A stretch of DNA of 24,417 nt from contig JAEUWP010000338.1 of assembly GCA_018524725.1 (NCBI GenBank), positions 1 through 24,417 on the forward strand. The letters are read 5' to 3'. This DNA comes from Podaxis mareebaensis (taxonomy: Eukaryota > Basidiomycota > Agaricomycetes > Agaricales > Agaricaceae). Below are positions 20,003 through 24,417 of the stretch, in pieces. A model generated the notes under the pieces. That model was given only the letters and a program-made list of their open reading frames with translations. It had not been told where the DNA came from and ran no database searches. Position 1 is the stretch's first letter. Each line of letters opens with the position of its first letter. Both the position numbers and the translations under genes were made by a program.

Positions 20003-22169
20003 ATGTGGTTTACAATGTCAGCATAAGGGGAGGTGTCAATGATGGGTTTAATGTCATCCACCATATGAGGAATACTGTCCTCCCTAAAATAGGGAAGGTT
20101 GGTGAGCTTGATGAATGATTTAGACATAGGAAGTGATGGGTTGACAGCATTCCTGATGTCCAGAGTAGCAAATGCCAACCTGTTGGAATTGGTATTGAGC
20201 CATAGAGTACACTCATTCTTTTTGGCTGACTCGACTCAGAGAGGAAGGTTTTTCTGATACAACTTGTTGTTGCAACAATGAACAAGGTCAAGAGAGGTAA
20301 TCATAAGATGAGAGAATATGTCATTAAATGGGACAACAATGTTTTTCTGGGAAGGGCCTTGGGTGGCTTTGGGTTGGGAGGAGGGTTGGGAAGAGGGGTT
20401 GGGAGATTTAGGAGAAGGGGATTTGATATCTCCTGAATTATGGAGGAAATTGATGATGTCTATCAGTGACATGTGGGGGAATTGATTTTGAAGGGCCATG
20501 TATTTCTGAAGCTCATCTACTTTCAAAGGGGTTTGGGAAGCTGCCTTGGAGTAAGACAATCATGTTCTGACATGGTGGCCTCAACAGGTATATGTCTATT
20601 GAACCTAATATATTGGTCATCTATCAGAGACAACTTGTGAGTGCAGATGTCTTCATTTCTCATTCATTGTAGAGCAACCCAGTCACTCCACTTATCAGTA
20701 CAAGGGGTTTGTTTAGTGCTCAAGGCTTGGAATGAGCCAACATTCATAGAAATGCTGGTGGCAGAAGGTAGTTCAGCTTTAACATTTAATGTTGAAGCCA
20801 CTGGAGACTTTCCACCCACCATGTGTTTGGTTGATGGCAAATTCACAGTTTCAGGGTTTGTTGCAGGGTAGTTACTACCCTGCACCATTGTTCTTGGCAG
20901 TGGTATGCCCATCAGTCCTTTCCCTTTGGGAGAAGGGATAGGGGGCAGTCAAGGTGACCAATGTGAGTTGAGGGTAGTGATCTGACCCTGGGGGTCAGGT
21001 TGCATTAACAGGGAAGGTGGCAGTCAGGTTTGTGATGCCCCAGTGGTTGGGGCATGGTGTTGCAATTGGTTTGTGAAGGTATCATTCCCTGGGATCATCT
21101 CACTGTCCATGACAGTGGACCCTCCAATGGTGAAGTGTGCAGCTCTGAGGCTGTACCCTTGTGCATGTCATCATTGCACACTGAGGCACTCATTGTATGC
21201 TTGATCTGTTTCCCCTGGTTGCCTGGGTGCATGTAAATGCACCACAGCTTGGGTGGTATTTGATAGTGCAGTTGATGAGGGAGATGGGTGGCATAGAGGA
21301 GGTTGAGGGGTCACTGGTGGTCCATTGTTGCTGCTTTGATTGTACTGACAGTGGTGTTCATGAATGGGGTGTTGCTCCACCCTCTCAATTGCCTTGTCAA
21401 TCTTGGCATGAAGGGGATCAAATGTGATCCCATCTTTGGTAGAGTTGAGGACATATTCTAGGTAGGGTTGAGTGGGTTGTATTTTATATATGCTGTGCAT
21501 AGGTGTAAGGTTGGTTCATTTGACCTTTGTGGCCTGGGCCTTTTGGTAGGCCATGCAAAGCTTTGTCAAAGCTTCAATGTAAGTAGTGTGGAATCAATTG
21601 GAGCCAACTTCTACTGGCAAGTTGGTTTCCCTGTACAACTCTGCTACTATTGTTTCAGCATACACCAACATCTGGTGTTGGCATTGGTGTTTAATAACAC
21701 CATAGTCTGTGAATATTGAGTTGACTTGGTCTTCTAATGAGACTATGTCATTAAGGGCAGGAGGTGAAAATTCAGGTATTGATGGTTCAGAATGTGAACC
21801 ATCAGATCAATGGGTTGTGCTAGATGATGCAGAGTGTGCTGTGAGGGGATGGTTTGTTTTGAATTCAGGGAATAGAGGAAGCTCCAGAGGAGCTTCCTTG
21901 CCAGTGGTGGACAAGTCACAAATCAACATGTCTGTTGGAGGGATGGTGATAGGGATTGGGGGAGTTGGTTCATTGTGTGGTGAGGGGATGGATGGGGGAT
22001 GGGGCATAGGTGGTGTGTGTGTGTCTTGTACACTTATGTCACATGTTGTCACATCAAATTGCAGTTGTGTGTCTTTGGACATGTTGTAGTGTCCAGGGGG
22101 ATGATTCTGCTGTGAGGCCATTTGAGTGAATGATGATGAGAGAGTTTTTGCTTTAAGCTTTAAGCACAA
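20003..22169 (-). pseudogene. LINE ORF1 remnant (second LINE), cut by LTR B
   Basis: On the minus strand the part at 20545-20003 matches the full-length LINE's ORF1 closely: SYSKAASQTPLKVDELQKY, LHNSGDIKSPSPKSP, SKSFIKLTNLPYFRED, DTSPYADIVNHIVGDGAV. A stretch of about 50 bp present in the first LINE is missing near 20190. Upstream (22121-20560) the frame begins MASQQNHPPGHYNMSKDTQ and is Pro/Thr/Ser-rich with many stops and frame changes. This part shows no similarity to the first LINE that I can see, so it may be the variable N-terminus of a different LINE subfamily or another repeat fused to it. The knuckles and ORF2 are missing, lost at the LTR B junction. Confidence 0.7.
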
Positions 22170-22498
22170 TGGTTGTGTTTAATGGGTTCACTTAGTATGT
22201 GCCCAAGTGTGGGATTTTGTAAAAAAGTGTAAGCCTACAGGGGCTTACTTAGAGCTTTGACCTTAAGTTCACACTGACATACAATAAACCCAATGTATTG
22301 GGATGTACATAGTGTAGGTATAAGGTCAGCTGTCCTCACAATAGCTGACAATGAGGGTTATAAGGAATGTATAATTGATGGATTGAGTAATCCATCAAGG
22401 TTGATGACAAACAAGAAATTAATTAATTAATTATTAATGAATGACTCAAGATAATTCAGAACAAATGATAACATGACTGTAAGGGCCCAGCCCTTACA
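22170..22498. repeat. Non-coding island with five perfect inverted repeats (possible LTR or small element)
   Basis: No reading frame is supported. Perfect inverted repeats lie at 22229-22247 (arms 7), 22289-22302 (arms 6, GT loop), 22325-22349 (arms 7), 22375-22398 (arms 10, loop 4) and 22478-22498 (arms 9: TGTAAGGGC and GCCCTTACA, loop 3). A TTAA-type microsatellite lies at 22418-22437. Read on the minus strand from 22498 it starts TG, so it may be an LTR inserted between two LINE pieces. No second copy exists in the window to prove that. Confidence 0.5.
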
Positions 22499-23222
22499 TT
22501 GTTGGGGATATGCAACAACTTGGTGAGGTTATGCACTTGGAAGTGTACTGACCACTTTTCAGATGAGGGAACTGACCAGAAATGGATGTTGTTGAGGGGG
22601 GAGGAGGACAACCACTCTTGGAGAAGAGGTATGACAGCTAAAGTGTCTTTGTGAGCACTGTGGGGGCCATAGTTAAAGAGTAATTTCACAGAAGAAATAG
22701 AGTCTGTGAAAAAGTAGATAGAAGAACAATTACAAGAGATAGTGAGAGAGATGGAGGAAAAGAGACTGAGTCAGATAGCATATGATTCAGAATCAGAAGA
22801 AGTAACTTCCCCACAGGGGCAAACAGAAGAAGAGAGGATGTCAGAAGCAGAGGAGTCAAAAATGACAAAAGCAGAGGTTGCAGACAGATGAGGATTATTA
22901 GGAACCAAGCCATCTGAGGAAACTACTAATGAAACAGGAGAAGAAAAAGCCAAATCCCTAGCTACATTGAGAGATTGTATATACCAGGCTTTGATATTGT
23001 TACCAGTGGGGGTGGGGCATTGATAGTAATGGATTTGGGCATCAAAGTGATCAACTAGATGCTGACCAGGTTTGGCACTAGGGTGGAGGTGGTTAAATTG
23101 ATCTGTGACAAGTTGGGTGTCAGATACAAAATCTAACACCATGGATCAATTTTTGGTATGGCATGCTTCAAGAGGATCAATGTCATGAGTGAGGAGCTTG
23201 AGGGGATGGGGACAAGTGGAGA
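22499..23222 (-). pseudogene. LINE ORF2 fragment: RNase H region (third LINE copy)
   Basis: On the minus strand this matches 12650-13380 of the full-length LINE nearly residue for residue: LDFVSDTQLVTDQFNHLHPS, IQSLNVARDLAFSSPVSLVV, SSDSESYAICLSLFSS and LLFNYGPHSAHKDTLAVIPL. It enters at about 23222 with no upstream RT, which fits 5' truncation, and breaks off at 22499 right at the 9-bp-arm hairpin. The Cys/His tail, 3' UTR and poly(A) are missing, so the hairpin island probably inserted into it or replaced its end. It keeps a longer continuous frame here than the first copy. Confidence 0.85.
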
Positions 23223-23708
23223 GTCAGAAGAGTCTGACTCAACCATAGAGCTGTGGCATGGTGACTGCAATGATGATGATGATGAGACATCTGTGGTGAC
23301 ATAGGGAGGCAGGTAAGGAGGAGTTGGGGGTGGAGTGATGGCAGGTTCTTCTGAGAGTGATTTGTCAATGCTGGGGATGTTGGAGTCAATGCTGAAGAGT
23401 GGAGGGAGTTGAGTACACTGTGGAGGAATGGATGGTGGATCCTTGGAATTAGGATCAATGTGATAGACTTCTACCTCTCAGAAGTAGAGCCCATGTGTGA
23501 CTTCATATTTGATAATATAAGGAACAACTTCTGGCAGGTACATCATGTAAGGATGGAGGAATATGATTGGCTCCCCAGCATAGGGAATCATCTCCCAGCC
23601 ATGTGCCCATGATGAGTTAAAGTCATTGGCAATGGTTTGGATGTAGAGGCCATCAGGGTCAAATATGTGAGTGAAGGGAGCATTTTCCCAGGCAATGCAC
23701 TGTATCTC

Positions 23709-23723
23709 AGTCATCATGCAGTT
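23709..23723. repeat. Left target-site duplication of the short LINE tail
   Basis: AGTCATCATGCAGTT occurs here and again at 23841-23855. The last two T are ambiguous with the T run. The pair brackets the 117-bp insertion. Confidence 0.9.
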
Positions 23724-23840
23724 TTTTTTTTTTTTTTAAATCAACATTTATTGCAATAGACTAGCTACTACAAATGGGTGTGCGATAGCAGTCCCAAGAG
23801 CCGAAACCTACAGACAGGAGAAGGAAACAGAGAGAAAGAA
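23724..23840 (-). mobile_element. Extremely 5'-truncated LINE insertion (117 bp)
   Basis: On the minus strand this is the last 103 bases of the same LINE 3' UTR seen at 14090-14191 (CTTGGGACTGCTATCG, GTAGTAGCTAGTCTATTGCA, ATAAATGTTGATTT), followed by a poly(A) of about 14-16. It is flanked by a 15-bp direct repeat. This is a typical product of aborted target-primed reverse transcription. It keeps two CpGs (23782 and 23800 region) that are TG or CA in the full-length copy, which suggests a younger age or escape from methylation. Confidence 0.92.
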
Positions 23841-23855
23841 AGTCATCATGCAGTT
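23841..23855. repeat. Right target-site duplication of the short LINE tail
   Basis: This is the second copy of AGTCATCATGCAGTT, joining the interrupted minus-strand reading frame. Confidence 0.9.
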
Positions 23856-24040
23856 GGTAGAGTAGAATAGAGGACTGGGAGTCAGCCAGTCTTCAGAGAA
23901 GAGGGATGCATGGCTAGGGAGATGTCAATTGGTGAAAGCTTTGTTGCAATAGCAAGTTGAGGTCTCCATGGTAGTGCTGTGAGAGGAATTTGGAAGGATG
24001 AGTTTGTGGATGAGGGCATGCTAGATGACATTAGTGCAGG

Positions 24041-24417
24041 ATGGCCAAGGTAAGTTCATAACATTTTGCCCTAAACCCTCCACTCAGCATAAGCTGTACT
24101 TTGCCATCTGGGGTCCCACCTAGCAGCAGTTCTTCCTAGATGCCAGCACTGGTGACCTTGCTAGCACTCACATCTCCCTTCAATCTCTATGAGCACACTT
24201 CAACCAAGTACTTGCCCAGGCCAAGTCAGCACTTGTCATTGACTCTGGCTGCTTCCACTCAGGTGTCATTGCCTTCTCTACAGGCAGTGTCCCCTCCCAG
24301 GTGGATCTCAACACCATCACCATCTCACTCCTCTCTGTTTGAACTCAATATTCAGACAATACCAGTGTATACTGATCAATGTTGAATGAATTGAGACTCT
24401 TATACTGATTTATACAC
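24041..24417 (+). pseudogene. Start of an unrecognised gene with a possible short intron (runs off the window)
   Basis: ATG GCC AAG at 24041-24049 is followed by GTAAGT and, at 24087, CTCAG. Removing 24050-24087 (38 nt) joins MAK to HKLYFAIWGPT, QQFFLDASTGDLASTHISLQ, AHFNQVLAQAKSALVIDSGC and FHSGVIAFSTGSVPSQ. The frame goes on to the window end, interrupted by one TAG and several TGA, the TGAs probably former Arg codons. Read without splicing it meets TAA at once. The intron is shorter than the others in the window, so it needs RNA support. I do not recognise the product. It is divergent from the minus-strand frame starting at 23969, with 71 bp between the two ATGs. Confidence 0.4.

Larger units (their letters stand above)
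23223..23969 (-). pseudogene. Unrecognised reading frame, interrupted by a LINE tail and ended by a LINE
   Basis: Starting from an ATG at 23969-23967 on the minus strand, it reads METSTCYCNKAFTN, then HLPSHASLFSEDWLTPSP after a TGA, reaching STNCMMTE at the 117-bp LINE insertion. On the other side it resumes with MMTEIQCIAWENAPFTHIFD, then LYIQTIANDFNSSWAHGWEM, YAGEPIIFLHPYMMYLPE and IIKYEVTHGLYF. Another TGA follows, then a Pro/Ser-rich part (PAITPPPTPPYLPPYV) running to the LINE fragment at about 23222. The aromatic-rich centre looks like a real protein, but I do not recognise a family. A host or transposon-borne gene are both possible. The two stops are TGA. Confidence 0.5.

Noticed and set aside
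21197..22089. Plus-strand Gly/Val-rich frames
   Set aside because: They are mirror images of the Pro/Thr/Ser-rich minus-strand LINE ORF1 region.
22478..22498. Hairpin as a bacterial-type transcription terminator
   Set aside because: The window is eukaryotic, there is no following T run, and the TG start suggests an element end instead.
1..24417. tRNA, rRNA or CRISPR arrays
   Set aside because: No cloverleaf, rRNA-like stretch or regularly spaced direct repeat was seen on reading both strands.

Overview
The window reads as a gene-poor, repeat-packed stretch of a filamentous fungal genome, most likely a basidiomycete. This rests on several sequence features: Ty3/gypsy polyproteins (one a chromovirus with a C-terminal chromodomain), a Tad1-like LINE with CCHC knuckles, an endonuclease, RT and RNase H, and short GT-AG introns of about 48-63 nt. 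CpG dinucleotides are almost absent. I count only about 30 by eye in 24.4 kb, where several hundred to a thousand would be expected. Most in-frame stops in otherwise clear reading frames are TGA, as expected if methylated CGA codons decayed. I see no intact coding sequence, so nearly everything is annotated as pseudogene or mobile element. The species assignment is an inference.

Layout, left to right. 1-3678 (minus): decayed gypsy chromovirus pol (RT, RNase H, integrase, chromodomain), followed in the same frame by an extra downstream ORF. 3679-6146 (minus): a long terminal repeat (LTR A) that broke into that pol and itself carries a 990-bp nested solo LTR (4532-5521). 6147-6905 (minus): the polypurine tract and a decayed reading frame that is probably the 3' end of the LTR A element's pol. 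6957-7271 plus 14226-16113 (plus): an unrecognised, intron-containing gene (basic coiled coil, cysteine cluster, Ser/Pro-rich acidic tail), split by a 6.94-kb full-length LINE (7272-14212) with a perfect 13-bp target-site duplication. 16620-18523 (plus): a second, different gypsy gag-protease-RT fragment. 18524-20002 (plus): LTR B, an inverted relative of LTR A.

20003-22169 (minus): ORF1 remnant of a second LINE. 22170-22498: a non-coding island with five perfect inverted repeats. 22499-23222 (minus): RNase H part of a third LINE copy. 23223-23969 (minus): an unrecognised reading frame, interrupted by a 117-bp 5'-truncated LINE tail with a 15-bp target-site duplication. 24041-end (plus): the start of an unrecognised gene with a possible 38-nt intron.

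The genes do not form a working pathway. The window is a nest of insertions into insertions, later eroded by CpG deamination and rearranged. The items most worth follow-up are the hairpin island, the unrecognised multi-exon gene family, the ORF placed after the chromovirus pol, and the inverted LTR pair.
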